From: Luscinia megarhynchos | Taxonomy: Eukaryota > Chordata > Aves > Passeriformes > Turdidae | Direction: 5' to 3' | DNA: 64,000 bases | NCBI GenBank assembly: GCA_034336665.1 | Contig: JAPFBE010000013.1 | Location: 15,293,056-15,357,055 of the forward strand | In this document: piece after piece, positions 21,775 through 35,100 of the stretch | Layout: the number at the start of each line of letters is the position of its first letter | Position numbering within the stretch: position 1 is the first letter of the stretch | Notes under the pieces: generated by a model | The model's input: the letters and a program-made list of their open reading frames with translations, nothing else | What the model was told of the DNA's origin: nothing | Databases searched by the model: none | Made by a program: the position numbers and the translations under genes

Positions 21775-24647
21775 CTCTTAACCTGCTTGCAAGTTCCTCA
21801 TTTCCTGACCCTGTGCCAAGGCCCACTGCCCCCAGGCTCCCATGTAACTCCTGAGGACTCTGCATATCCATGCCATTGTCTCTTCAGAGGAGAGGAGAAG
21901 GACACAGGAAGAGATGGGCCTCTGAAACACTGATATAGAACACTCAGAGCAGTGAAACTCACTGGAAATCACATCTTGAACATCAAAACAGATGAGTGCT
22001 GTCCAGTCACCGGATGTGGGAGAGTCCCATGGAAAAAATGTAGGTTGAGGCTGTGCTCATTCAGTCCACCCAAGAAGGCCAAATTATATGCATAAACTTT
22101 TCATTTTACAATTTCCTACCTCCCATTTAGACAAAGGGTTGTGCTGGTTTCCTTGTTATTCATCCTGTTACCTGAGCAACATATTTCTTTTAGGGTCTCC
22201 TTTCCTCTTTTTCATTCAAGGGCAGATGGTGCTTCCTCTGGTCATGTCTTTCCCATTCTTCATGCTTCAAACAGTCAATGCAGAAGAGGAATTTCCACTC
22301 CCTTTTCCTGTGTTTTGCTTGCTGCCCATTCCTCAACAGGATCCTTGTTGCCTATTCCCATTAGGTTTGCCAGTAAATCAACCAAAATCATGGTTCATCC
22401 ACTTAGAGAAAACATTGCCTTTCCTGTTGCCCTCCATGAACTACTGTGTAACAGCACCTTGAGGGCAGCAGACTTCCTCTTCAGCTCCCCAAACCATAGT
22501 TTGGGCCTCACAGAGGATTTTGTGGCATCACTGGACAAATCCTTGTCCAAGCAAGTCCAGGAAACTAAATAAGTTGCAACCTAAAGTAAATGCATTTGGT
22601 TGCTATTTAACACCCAGGCTTGGATATTTTGAGCACAATTTTCGGGAAGCATTTCCCAGGCAATTTAGCTACTTACACATTTTTGGGAATACAAGGGAGT
22701 TTTGCCTTTAAAACACTGACAGCTTTAAGTAGGGTATAGAAAAGGTGAACTCCTTGCTGATTTTGCTCAGCTTCAGACCAGGTCAGCTAAGATATGCTAC
22801 TCATATAATGAATTATTTTTTGCCTTAAATTGATGACAGCTGGCAAACTAGGAGCTGGGGAGAGCTAGCAGGGGTTTTGTCAAATGTATGTTAAAAATAT
22901 GTTAAAGTAAATAGGGCTCCCTTCCACATTTTTGCCTTTTATTGCTAAAATAAATATAAAAATATTTGATATTTAAAATATCTAATATTGTACAAATATT
23001 GCAATTTTTAAAAATAAATCCTCACCTAAAGAGTTGATGGCACACACTGGACAGACCACAACACTCACAGCATGTTTGTCCATGGCTGGAAATAAATGGC
23101 ACAAGGTCTTCCTTTGACCCATGTCTCCACAGCCTTCTTCAGGCATCTGAGCAACACCTCCAAAATGTATGCAGCCCACTGGGAGCAAAAATGTGCACAG
23201 CTGGCTTATTCTCACTGTACTGTGTGTGGCCTTAAGGAACAACAAAAACAATACCAAGTGAGCAGACAAAGGGCCAGCAAATTATGAAGTTAAAAAAAAA
23301 TAGAAAGAGAATGTGGCTAACGAAAAAAGTTAAGGCACAAGAACAGAGAATAAAAAAGATGGGGAAGACAGAGAAAACCTGCCTGTGAATCTGAGCCATG
23401 AAAGTCACCATAAAAGTTCCCTTCCACATCAATTACTGCTGCTCTTACTGGTTTCTACTCCCCCTCCCCTCCTAACCACTTATTGCGACCTAAAACTCAC
23501 AGATGCACAATCTGTTCCCCCTGACAATTTTCAGATACCTTCCACAGATTCAAGTAGAGAAGGCTACAAAATAAGAAAATAGCTCAGTCGAAAACCCACA
23601 CCACACTCCACATCTGTGATCCTCCCTTCCTCAGCACTCTGCTTGCAGGAAATCAGTGGCAGCCACCAGAAACCCCTAGGAAAAACACGAGATGGAAGCT
23701 AACCCACAAAAAAGTTTTGCTGCAAGGCTGAGACATTTCAGCCCTTCTCCTCTCTCTCTGGACTGGGTCACTATATCAACAGCAAGGCAAACTTGTGATT
23801 GCACCCCTTCCTGCACAACTGCTTGGGAAGGGAAAAAGAAATGCTGTGAAGAAAGCAATCTAAACTTTCTCAGGATGTGGAAAAGACAAGGCATTGCTGG
23901 AAGCTCATTCTCTGGATATATGGATGAGAAAGAAAACATACACTCAAGATTAGGATTTAGTGAAGAATTTTAATTCCTACTCCCATGGGACAAAACAATT
24001 TTTCTTCCAAGTTAGGGCAGAAAAGTGTAATTCTTAGTACTTTTCTTAGTACTTTCTGCACTACACTGCTTCATCATATGGAGAACATGACAAACAAAAT
24101 CGAAATCTCCACATTAATACCAAAAGATTTCTTGTTAGCCAGAACTCATTGGATTTATGCAACTGGGTTATGTCACATCCCTTTCTTTCAGTATTGCATT
24201 TTCTATTTTCATGTATTTTCCTCCCAGAAGACTCAGTGGTCTGAATATTTCTCTAATGCCTATAAGGAAAGATTAAAATCTCTGATTTGTAGCAAAATCA
24301 GACATTTTCCTTCTGGAAGACAAGATATCCTGGACAACCTGGACACAGTGCCCCCAGAGAGCACTGCTGGAAACAAGGACCTGCCTACAACAAGGTGGGA
24401 ACAGGATACACACAGGCCCTTTATTTCTGTCTGCCACCTCAGTTTTCTCTTTCTAGAATGTGAAAACTCCTAGCTTAAATACTAACTAAACCCTAATTTT
24501 TTGGAATTTACAAGTCATTCTGTTTATCAGTGGAAGATCTTTTCTAGGGAGAAGGGCTACTTGAAGTCAAAGCTAGAGTTATCTCAAGACTTTATCACAG
24601 AAGTTATCACAGAAGTCAGCAAGTGACACAGTAAAGTACTAGCTGCA
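21775..24647. other. Intergenic, no gene recognised
   Basis: Frames of 140-160 codons occur near 22.1-22.6 and 24.0-24.5 kb, but they lack splice context and any domain I recognise. Nothing else was identified. Confidence 0.45.
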
Positions 24648-24788
24648 TGTATATATGTATATATGTATATATGTATATATGTATATATGTATATATGTAT
24701 ATATGTATATATGTATATATGCATATATGCATATATGTATATATGTATATATGTATATATGTATATATGTATATATGTATATATGTAT
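24648..24788. repeat. (TATATG)n microsatellite
   Basis: A hexanucleotide tatatg/tatgta array of about 140 bp with two gcatat variant units near 24,720-24,735. It is self-complementary enough to extrude a cruciform. Confidence 0.95.
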
Positions 24789-25072
24789 GTGCATCGTGAA
24801 ATAGAGGGCAAAATATGACTACCTGTGCCCCAAGAAGGAATCTGGAGTGTTATTTAAGTTTTTCTGCAAGAATAAACCCCAAACATCTATATTTCCACAG
24901 GTTTCTATTTGAAGATTTATCTAGAACCAATGACATACCTAGAACTGAAGTAATATAAGCAGAAACGATCTTGTACACATGAGAATTTGTGTGGGTCTGA
25001 TTTGGGGTGTTTAAGCACAAAGACATTAGCAAAATGACCTGGAAACAGGTGAGTTCACACAAGCAGCAAAAA

Positions 25073-25395
25073 TCAGAAGTCCTGTATCAGGTTTCTATAG
25101 CATAGACTTTCCAGAGGGGCTCTGGAAATTGCAGCTGATCTCTGACTTGCTCTTCCATCAAAATGTTCTCCATGAGAGAAAGAAGTGCCCTCCTTCAATT
25201 CCTCTTCACAAAAGTAAACTCTCTGTCCCCTGTGATCCTCTGTAATTCCCACAATCAGGTCTGCTGTTGCTGCTGTTCCTCTCCTGCTCTGTAGCCCAGT
25301 GTTGATGACATCCCATGTCACACAGGGCAGGCTCAGAGTCTCTCCCCTCACCAGGGGCTTGGCTCCATCATCATGTGTCTGTCAGTGCTCTGAAG
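25073..25395 (-). pseudogene. Possible Ig V-like relic (doubtful)
   Basis: An open frame on the - strand includes GETLSLPC, like an Ig B-strand, then VYFCEEELKEGTSF and GEHFDGRASQRSAAIS, loosely like the C'-D-strand part of B7-type V domains. A second conserved cysteine in a YxC context is missing, and the tryptophan spacing is poor. The acceptor-like actgacag lies just upstream on the - strand, but no matching donor is clear. I keep it only because CD200-family Ig genes lie in this window. It may be chance. Confidence 0.2.
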
Positions 25396-25447
25396 ACAGT
25401 TCCTCTTCAAGTCAGGTAAGAGGCAATTTGATTTCCACATAGTTGCT

Positions 25448-25652
25448 GGTTCGAGAATGCCACTGGGAAAGGAGATTAATATTTTTATGAATTCATATTG
25501 TAGATTTTAATGAACCACATTAATATTTATTAATATTTCATATGTTTATACATTCATTTTTATTCCATATTTTTATGAATCTCCTTTCCAGTGGCATTGT
25601 CAAACCTCTACCTAAAGTCTCAGTGGCATTCTGAAACCTCTACCTAATGTCT
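25448..25652. repeat. Inverted repeat (MITE-like) with adjoining 32-bp tandem duplication
   Basis: The arm at 25448-25477 (core atgccactgggaaaggagat) is matched in inverted orientation at 25578-25606 (core atctcctttccagtggcat) with one indel and a few mismatches. The arms enclose about 100 bp of AT-rich DNA. The right arm overlaps a direct repeat: 25589-25620 and 25621-25652 differ at about 3 of 32 positions. Confidence 0.8.
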
Positions 25653-26648
25653 CCAAAAAGCTTATTTGGTTTGTTGTGCATCCTAATCATTGCTCTCTAT
25701 TTTCCTCTACTCTAGTCTCCTATCTTCCACCAGAGTCTGAATTTTACATTATTTAGGGTTGTTCAAAAGCTCACTATTCCTTTAACATGAAACAGTTAAT
25801 AGCAATTTATAAAGGTAAAATAAAACATTAAGGGACCCTAACCGAAAGACTTAATAAACCTTGAAACACTTCTCTTGAAAAATATTTATTCCCATTTCAG
25901 TGGGAAAGGCAAAACCTCAATTGTTTATACTTGCCCTATTTTTAGAAGCAAAAATTCCTGCCTGTTTTTGGAAGCGAAAGTTCAAAAGTGAAGATGGTGA
26001 AACAGTATTTTCCTTTCTTGAGTCGACATTATTTACACTGTAATAATAAATGTTGAATAAAATAAATGTTGAATAAAATTTCAAAACCAGAATGCATCAT
26101 ATATATTTATGCCAGCAGATAAGAAGCTAAATCATACCAAATCTGGACTAAGTGTTTAGGGACAGGGCTGTAAAAACAGACCCACTTCTCCAAATGTTTT
26201 CTCAGGGGAATTTACTCTGAGAAACAGTTCCAAGCTAATTACTTTCCCAAAAGCATATAAATGCTTTTAATTCTAAAACTCTCCCAAACATTTCATCAGG
26301 AAGGGCTAACAAATGCATACCAATACAACCAGTTAGAAATACAAAATTCTAGCTATATGGAAGCTGTGCCTACCCAGGCCCATTCCATAATGGCATGGGT
26401 TATAACACACCATCCAAACAGCCACTCTGTACACAGTGCAAGCAAACAAAGCAAGGATATTGAACTGAGTTTTATTGTGCTACCCCAAGAGTCAAGCTAA
26501 ACCATGGAGAACAGGATTTACAGCTAATGTTAAATAATTTGTCATACTATCCACATGATACAAATTAGGCTGATAGAAATAAAGTTCGTGCCTATTTTTT
26601 AGCACTTAACCCTTCAAATTTTCAGACTTTAAAAAGGTCATAACGAAC
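25653..26648. other. Intergenic, nothing recognised
   Basis: AT-rich DNA with no gene, RNA or named repeat that I can support. Confidence 0.5.
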
Positions 26649-27240
26649 TGTTGGAACCCTGAAGCCTGAGAGTTTTAAACTTTCTGTGCTTTCTGACACT
26701 GACCCTCAAAAGAACACTGTTTTTGCCTTGAGGCCTTGGAGAAGGCTTCCAAACTTGAGTGATAGAGTTAAAATCACGGGTATGTAGTTAGAAGTGTGTG
26801 ATTTCACATGGTGAAGGGTTCTGAATTTGGTGTTTTAGAATACAGTTATGGGTATGGGACAAGATGGACGTTCTTGGGCATTGTCTCTTTCTTCCTTCTT
26901 GCTCCTTCTTCATGACTTCAGGTAGTAGTTTTTGGGTTGGATAGTTAGTACTGCAGTGCAGGTCACAGGTGTTTGGTTATTGGGTCAAAAATATAAATAA
27001 TAAAGGTGTTAGCTTTTAATTGGATAGCTAGCCTTTAAAAGACCTTGTAACTAGCTAGATACGCCTCCATTTTCCTTGCTTTTAGCTTGTTAGCTGGAAG
27101 TGTTGCAGAACTCTCTGTACTTTAGATAAGATTTAATAAACAACCAAGTCCAAACAAGAAATCCGTCTCTTGTGTGTTCTATCCTGACTCTGAGTGAAGG
27201 CAGAAGAAAAACGAAGCCAGCCATTAATATGTGGCACTGC
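26649..27240 (+). mobile_element. Probable ERV LTR (borders approximate)
   Basis: It starts tgttggaaccctgaagcctg. A TATA-like aaaatataaataataaag lies near 26,990, the poly(A) signal aataaa is at about 27,135, and the U5-like part is gtctcttgtgtgttctatcc. The layout is that of an LTR on the + strand. The 3' border could be at about 27,202 or 27,240. I found no exact target-site duplication. Confidence 0.55.
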
Positions 27241-29009
27241 TATCAACAAACAGAAAAAACAATTGTGCAGTTTCCAGGAATATCTTCCCTATTATTATTA
27301 TTATTCCCTTAATATTCTATTAAGATACCAACCTTTCAACTAATACAGGAAAGTTTGAGAAGGGAAGACCTTGTAGCAGAAACCTCATTTTAAACACAAG
27401 GGGAAAACACCCTGAGGAATAGAACATCCTGGGTTGTTAGCAGGAAACCAGAAACCTCTTCCAGTTGATTCAGTCAGCTGCTTACATAAACCATATGTGA
27501 TTCCCACATCTGATCTTTCTCAATGGCTCTGTTTTCTCTGGTTTTAGCATAAAAATTTTTCAAGATGCTCATACAGCTTTCTAGGGTTACTTTTTACTCC
27601 TAGGTTCTTTCCCTTGGTTAGATTAACGTGAAAAGCTGTGCAACAAGGGAAAGTATCAGAGTTGCCATCAGAGACACAGTTCCTACTCCTACTGGGAATG
27701 GACTGTTAGGCACAACATTTATCCCACAGCGGAGAGTTTTATCTTTCCCAAATGTAGTATCAGATTAACATTTCTCACAGAAATTTGGTCTGCACAGCAC
27801 ATACAGAAATGTGTCTGAAGACTCAGAGTCCAGATCTCACTGACACTGAACAGTCCCAAAAAGCAATTCATAGCAAATCCTGTGAAAACTGGGAGACTCT
27901 GGCAAAAACCTCAGCCTTGATAGTTAGACAAAGCTATGCTGGGTCATCCCTACAGCTTGATGCTGTAAGTCCATCACAGCCTTCACACCACCACTGCTTC
28001 CTTACTGATTTGTAGGGGATGGGACCACACTGGAGGGGTTCCTCTTTAATGCTTCTCATTCCTGGTAGACCACCAAACACCTCCTATGTAAACTTCATGA
28101 ACTCATGTCTTTGCTCCTCCTTGATACTGGGATTTTTGCTCTTCCAGTGTTTGTCTAGGAGGCAGACAACCTACTCAAGGAACTAAATTTCTCCAACTCC
28201 AATTTTTTAATTGCTCATATGACCAGTCTACCACTGTACTGGTTCTGACAAGCAGCCAAACTAAAACATGGCTGGGCAGTGCAGGCAGAGTAACAAATCC
28301 TCGTTCCAGTGAAGCAAATGGGAAAAGGATCTCAGTTCATGATTACTACTGTGAGTTGCAATAAGATTTAACTCCTCTAATGTCCAAATCAGTTTAGAAG
28401 GTAGAATTCTCAGCTGCAAATCAAGAAGGGCAGTGGGAAAGGGGAACTGTTCACTACAGAAGAACCCTGGCTACCCTATTGATGATAATATTGTGACAAA
28501 CTCCCTGAAAATTTAATTAAAATATTAATCTCAAGAAGCACTATCTTCCTCAGTGCAAAAATATTCCTGAATAATTCATCTGAGGTCTTACCATTAATTC
28601 AGGTCAAACAGAACACATTTACTTTTGCTTGACTCAATTCCAATCCTGTTCTTCCACATAGACAGCAACACAAGTAGCTACTTGACTCCAGGTGCACCAT
28701 TTGGAAGCAGAGCAGCACACATGAGCTCTCTCATCTCACCAGTGCAACCACTCTGTGCTGGGACACTCAGAGCTGTCAGGGAAACAAGCCAGCTTTCTCT
28801 CACCCCAAGTCTTCTTTCTAATCTCTCATTCCCAACATTATGCCTTCCATGCTGTCCAAGAAAAAATTCTCTTGTGTTTCCATAAAAGCCTAAAGAGTTC
28901 TTCTCATTAGGAGAACTGCTCATTAGGAGTGCTGTTCTCATCATCACAGAATTCTGACTCCCAGGTTAGTTAGTCCAGATGGGAAACAAGACTTACTAAG
29001 TGAATTTCA
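27241..29009. other. Intergenic, nothing recognised
   Basis: No gene or named repeat was seen. A short (ATT)n lies at about 27,292-27,304. Confidence 0.5.
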
Positions 29010-29155
29010 AAGCTATAACAGAATATTCTGAGTTCTGGGAAGGCACCCCACAGGGTGATCAAACCCAGCTCTCAAGTGAATGGCCCATAGGGGTATCGAC
29101 CCCTCAACCTTGGCTTTATTAGCACCATGCCCTAACCAAGTGAGCTGTCTTATCC
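29010..29155 (-). mobile_element. tRNA-Ile-derived SINE (TguSINE1-like)
   Basis: On the - strand, 29155-29081 is a 75-nt tRNA-Ile(AAT)-like head. It includes an A-box-like agctcacttggttagggc, an anticodon-loop gctaataaagcc and a B-box-like ggtcgataccc. It is followed by gagctgggtttgatcaccct and gtgccttcccagaactcaga, then a CR1-like gaatattctgttatag tail. A tRNA-Ile head joined to a CR1-type 3' tail is the make-up of the songbird TguSINE1. Mispaired acceptor-stem bases show that it is not a functional tRNA gene. Confidence 0.8.
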
Positions 29156-32100
29156 AGGTTGTGACATGATAAAGGAGGCCAGAGAATGCCAGTATTCATC
29201 ATCCCTATATAGGATCAGTTAGCTGAAATAACAAGTTGCTTAATAGAAATCAAACTTAACACATTCAGCAGTGGTGAGAGTGTGCTTTCCTTTTACTCCA
29301 TGGTGAGATATTGATCATGTTACTCAGGCCCCCAGTTGCACATTTTCATTTTCTGTACACTTTGATGGAACAATCATGCAGCCCAGCAAGGGAGGTGAAC
29401 ACGTCAGTGGGCTCCACATGAGCTCCAGGCAGTGTGTGCCCAGGATCTGGGCTCTGTGGAGCTCCAACAGACAGACAGGAGCAGGGATATTTTCCTCAGG
29501 TCTGTCTACTGGTGTCCATGTTATCTTTCCTTGAGGAGCTGTCTTCTGGTTTGGAAACAAGGACAAGATTTCACAGGAGCTATTTTCACTTTGTGGTTGT
29601 TGTGACCCAGGAAAATGAAAACACCTTCCAGTGATGAAGTCATTGCTGTGAATACTTGAGTACCAGCAAGGGAAAGGGCGAAATCAGATGGAGAGTGTGT
29701 CCACATCAGCAAGAAAATGGCATGCTTCAGGCCAAGTTCTTTGCAAAGAACAAGAATGATTAGGAAAGAACTTGTCCAGGACCAATAAATCAGGGAAAGC
29801 CTGAACAGCAAAGGGCAAAATCAAGAGGAAAGAAGTTGAAATCAGGATGACTTTAGGAGTGGCTAAAATCAAATATGAATCAGTCTTTCACTCTGTGTTT
29901 CCTTATCAAATTACATTAACAAACTCTTGCCAGATCAAGCAATGTCTGATCCATACCTCATGAGAAAGGACCAACCTGATTGACCTCTCTTTCAAAGGAG
30001 AAGTGGGAAACTTTCTTTTGTCAACCACTACACTCAGCTACATTGTTTTCCAGAAGTAATTTATTAGACTGAAATTAGTAAGGAAATACGTCTCCTCCTC
30101 TTCCTCTAAGGAAACCCAGATGAGTAAGGCGCGGGGCTGTAATCCTATTCTTTATTTTCCAGTTCTGCCCCTCCAGGTGGCCACACTTCCTTCTTGCAGG
30201 CAGAGTGACTCAAAGAACCAAATTCACTTTATTACCATCTCCCAGGTTGCCCACTGAATAAGGTCTTCCAAAAATAATTTAAGTGCTTTCAACTTGAAGC
30301 TGAAAAACTTTTAAACCTTTCTGGTCATCAACATGCAAGTTCTTGTTCAGTGTGTATTCTGCCACTAACTTCAATCTATCTAACGGAAAAAAAATCAAAC
30401 AAAGACAAACCCCCACCACACATCCTCTTAGCTTCTAGCTTAGCTTCCTTCCCTGACATCTTCTTATGCAGCAGACTCTGAGAGCAGCTGCCACTATGCT
30501 TTCAAAGCAAACAGCATTTTAGTTAGCAGAGCAGCAGCGGGGAGACACAGAAGTGAAGCAGGCAGGCACATGATGTGGAAAAGTCACCCAGAAGCATCCC
30601 AAGTCTACTTCTCAGACTTGGACACTGGAAACAATGTGGAGAGGCAAAATTCATAGGCTGGTGAAGGATAAAGAAAGGATAAAGGAAAAAACACAAGCAT
30701 GCATTCACTACCCTAGAGACAGCTGGAGCAGCTGCCTGACCTTGGGCTGGTTGGTCAGTGTGGCAAAGCAATGGGAGAACACTCAAAACACCCAAGCAAA
30801 AAGGAAAAGTCATTCTCACAATGTAATTAAAAGTGATTTTTCCTTCTTTTTTTTTTCAAATTCCATCTTCCATAGGAACCCAGCCCTGCATATTGGCAGT
30901 TAGAAGACCCTCTCTGCATCATGGTGGTTTTGAAGTTGTTATCTCTCACAGCCACTTTGGCTTCCTGTCCCTTATGTCAGCACGATTCAGGGTAATGGCA
31001 TCCTTGATGTGATTAAGACAGGGATAAAAGAACACAAAGACAGGAGACAGCTGTAGGAACTAAACAATGCACTGTGACTTGAAAACTAAAGCAAACATTT
31101 TGACAGGTTCTGAGGACCAGGCTGTCAGCCAAAAAAGGCAACCTTTCACAGATTTTACAGCAACCTTGAGGTTTCCCTGAGGAAACATGCTGTTCTGCAC
31201 ACGTTTAATTTTTGTGAAGTTAAGGGTGGCCAATCTACTCTTTCTAAGGCCATCCCATGACACTCAGCTCCTCTAGGGATACAGTAGCATTGACACATCC
31301 TTTAAACTATATTCAAGTTTCTTATGATCACATCTTTTAAGAAGAAAAGTGCAAGTTGATGTAATGAGAAACAAAAATTATTTTGGTTTCACAATTAATC
31401 TTAAAAGGGCCAAATGTATTAAAGAGTATACTGGGTCACCATTGCTTTTCCCAAAGGAATTATTAATACACTTAGAGCTCATGCATAATACTTCTCTCTT
31501 TGATTTATAAAAGCTCACAAGCACTGTGCTACAAATGAAAGAAATGATGTTGAAATTTGCTTTATTTGGCTTCTTTTCATGCAGGAAATACAGAAAACAA
31601 GACAGACAATCAATATCACTAGAGCATGTAACTTTAGATAAAAAATAATTAAGGAACAAACATGACACAGACAACAATTGTAAAAATATAGAATACACTT
31701 TTTTGATTGACTGAGGTTATCTTCAAATCTGAACTAAACTGCACCTGCTGTGGTCAAAAATACTTCTGTAAATTTATTTCAAAAAGTTTGAACAAAACTT
31801 TTAAAATAAAAGTTAACTTCTTTTAAAAAGAAAACATAACCCAAAACACCTTAAAAGGCCCATGAATTACCATTTTCTGTTCAGAAAAGAAGCAAAGTAT
31901 AAATCAAAACTACTAAAAAGCCTGCACCCCCCCAAAAAAAAAAAAAAAAAAAAAAAAAAAAGGAAAAAAGGGACCAGTTGGTGTTTTGATTGGATCAGAT
32001 TTTTTTTAATTAGAAAAAGTGAAAGGTACAAATAAATAATTCATATTGCACCTACAATAGTGGAGCAAACATCACCCCTCACATCCCAGTAACACAAGCA

Positions 32101-35100
32101 GACAGACACACAAAATTTTTTACCAGACTCTGGAGAGGCCACTGCTCTAGAACAAGCAAAATATTTGTTCTGAACACTGAGTCATTCCTAAGTTTTAAAT
32201 CTCCATTGTTGATTTTTCAGCCTGACAGTTTGTACCCTTAGTAAACAAATGACATAAAAGGCACAATCCGAATTGCTGTGCACTCTGGTAAGATGGAGTG
32301 TTTCAGATGCACAGATGCTCATCAAAGCCAAAAAAAAGAGAGAATACTGTGAGTGATCCTGATACAATGACAAACACAGACAGAAGGAAGACGGCACCAC
32401 ACAGCTGCAGTCTCCCAGGAGGGAAGGGGAGAGCCAGAATGGTAGCCTCATACTTCTATTAAGAAAATTAACCCTGTCCCAACCAAAACAAACACAGAAG
32501 CAGAGGGCACCTGGAGCCTTCATCCCCTTCACAAGATGAGGAGCTGCAGAGCAATGCCCAGGAGTGCATGGTCCTCCTGAGCAGCTTGCTGTCCAGCAAG
32601 AGGGGATAAAGCACCTGGAACTTGTGGGAAGACTGGAAAGGGCCAGATCAGTAGGCTTGGGCTGGCAGTGATGGGCAGCTTGGGATGGTGGGAGAGGAAC
32701 TCCTATCCAGCCTGGGACAGGAGCAGAATTAGGTCCCAGCTCCTGAGAATAGAGCAGTGTCTTTATCTGCTATCAATAGCATGACAAATCAGGAAGCTCA
32801 GTCTCTGTAAGACTGCCAATTGATATCATTGCAGCCACAGCAGTGACACAGGATACTGAGCTCAGCGTGGGACATCCCACCCAGTGAGGTCCAGCCATGG
32901 CTTTTGGCCAGCTAGCGATTTATCTGTGTTTAAAGAGACAGAATTAAAATGGATGAAGACAGGAAAGGCTACTCTGAACAGTGCATAAGATGAGCACAAA
33001 AACTCTTGACAAAATCCATGCCTTTTGACAGCTCAGCAAGGAGTAGGACACGGTTTTAAGAGAAAGGAAAGATGGAGAAGACAATGTTCCCACTACTGGC
33101 CTTTGTTACCATTTCCTCCTGACTCATATATTTAACCCCACCATACACATCCCTAAAAAACCCCAGAAAACACAGAAAAAGCATTCCAGGATTAGAAGGA
33201 AGTCAAATAAAGTCAATTACTTATATATTATACAAATTACTTACAATTCTTCCTTCCAAACTGTGGCTGCTACTGCCTTTATGTAGTCACCTGCTTGGAG
33301 ACCTATTGCTCTCCCCAATAATTTTGGCAAATCCTCTGTGGTTTGAGTCCTGTGATTTTGTCCAGCAGGTCTTTCCAGACAGAGAAAAAGGAGTTGGAAC
33401 AGCTGGATAAGAGAAGAAAAACCAGATGACAGAAGAGAGTGATGAACTCTCGGAGTTGCTGCAAGTGGAATTGCAGATGGATGTTGGCAAAAATTAAATC
33501 CCTCTCTACTGCAAGAACAATTTGGCACTGGAAGACAGTCTGCAGAGCTTCTATCCATGGACATTTTCAAAACTCAGCTGGAAGAAGACAAGTACATTTT
33601 GCCCAGCAGCAGGATCAAGAGTGGCATGGCAAAGAAGGTTTTGCCTGACAAAATCTCCTCCTCTGCAGAGCAGCAGACCAAGTGATCCCTCCAGTCCTAC
33701 ATTTTAAGGGCCTAGACCAGACAACAAATGTTGTGTTAGTCATTTCAGTGATCATCTCAGCTTCCAGACAGGAGAGTGTATATGATGTCTTCTCCTTTTT
33801 TTGCTGTTTATTTCCAGCCAGTCAAGTCACTATGTGTGATGTTGACTTCAGGCTGCTGGCTTCCAATGATGTGGTAGATGGATGGAAATCCTCAAGGGTC
33901 CTAGAAAACACAAAAAGAACCCCAGGAAAGGATGAGTCTTTGCCATTGTGCTACTATCTCAGGATTTGCTTAGCAGTGTAGTTGCTGTAGGGACAGGAGA
34001 AAGAGAAATGCATGGTGGGGAAAATGAGGAGCAGCAGCTACAAACCCACCCTTTGGTGAGCAACTTCCCTGCTTTTTTAATTCTGGAAATCACACACACT
34101 CAGAATATGACATAAAAAATATACACAACCCTTGGAAGGATTTGTAAACTGTGAGAAGTAAACCAACTTTCTTCACTGGTAATAATAGACCAATAATTAA
34201 TTAATACACATATATTGAGTATGCAAGTAATTTGATATTTCAGAATATCTTTCGTATGTTTGAGATTCGGTTTGCAAATCTATTTTTACATGGCTTTGAA
34301 GACAATAATAAAATATATGGCATCATTACTTTTCATGTAGAGGAGTATGAAAGAGGTTCCTCATCTAATAAACCTGCATTCAGACAAAGTATTTTATAAA
34401 GTATTTTGGAATCAAGTATATAAATAATTCTTACCAAGGAAGTGAATGAGAAACTGAAACAGCGAGGCAACTATTCACATATTATAGGAATGCTATTTGT
34501 TCTCCCTTTCAGCTGCCAGCCTGAATTTTATTTTCTGGTTATATACAAAGCCCTATTGTTGGAATGAAAAGGAGAAGAAAAAACCAGAAAATTACTTCAT
34601 AATGAAATATGAGCACAAATATGATGCACAGGATAGAAATTGTACTAGTCACACATACTAAAAGGCTCCCTGTTTGCAAAGAAAGGGCTTTGTGTTTTAG
34701 TAGCATAGACTTCAGTGCATTCCCTTTTAGATGTGCAGGACAAACTCTAAGATATTTCATACATCACTACCTTCATCCTGTCAGTAGCAAAACAGGATTT
34801 ATTTCATCCTTCCAGACAAAACCCCAGCCATGGCCCAGGAGACCAGAGTTCATCCAGTGACCTTCCCCTCCTTCCTCCTCTGCCACTCCATTTCCCCTGC
34901 TCTTCTAAATGGAAAGCAGGATAAGAAGCATGCTATTCCCAGCAAAACATGCCAGGAAGACAAATAAAAGACCAGCAATCCCTGTCCTTCACAATGAAAA
35001 CAAGTAGCACTAAAGCATGGAAACCTTACAAAGTGTGCACATACTGTCTGGATATATGATACAGACCAGAGGGTACTGCCAGGCACATTCCTGGGAACAG

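Noticed and set aside
21518..21933. Poly-LFSSL and poly-EKRRE proteins
   Set aside because: Translation of the (GAAGA)n microsatellite on both strands.
23985..24473. 162-codon + strand frame
   Set aside because: No recognisable domain, Kozak context or neighbouring exons. A similarity search could overturn this.
24584..24811. [12 protein letters not shown] protein
   Set aside because: Translation of the (TATATG)n microsatellite.
29081..29155. Functional tRNA-Ile gene
   Set aside because: The acceptor stem is mispaired and the sequence runs straight into a CR1-like tail, so it is a SINE head.
29684..29872. Signal-peptide-like start (TPKVILISTSFLLILPFAVQ) on the - strand
   Set aside because: The hydrophobic run resembles a leader, but the frame closes soon after. 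No phase-matched exon follows and the adjoining frames do not match a known family.
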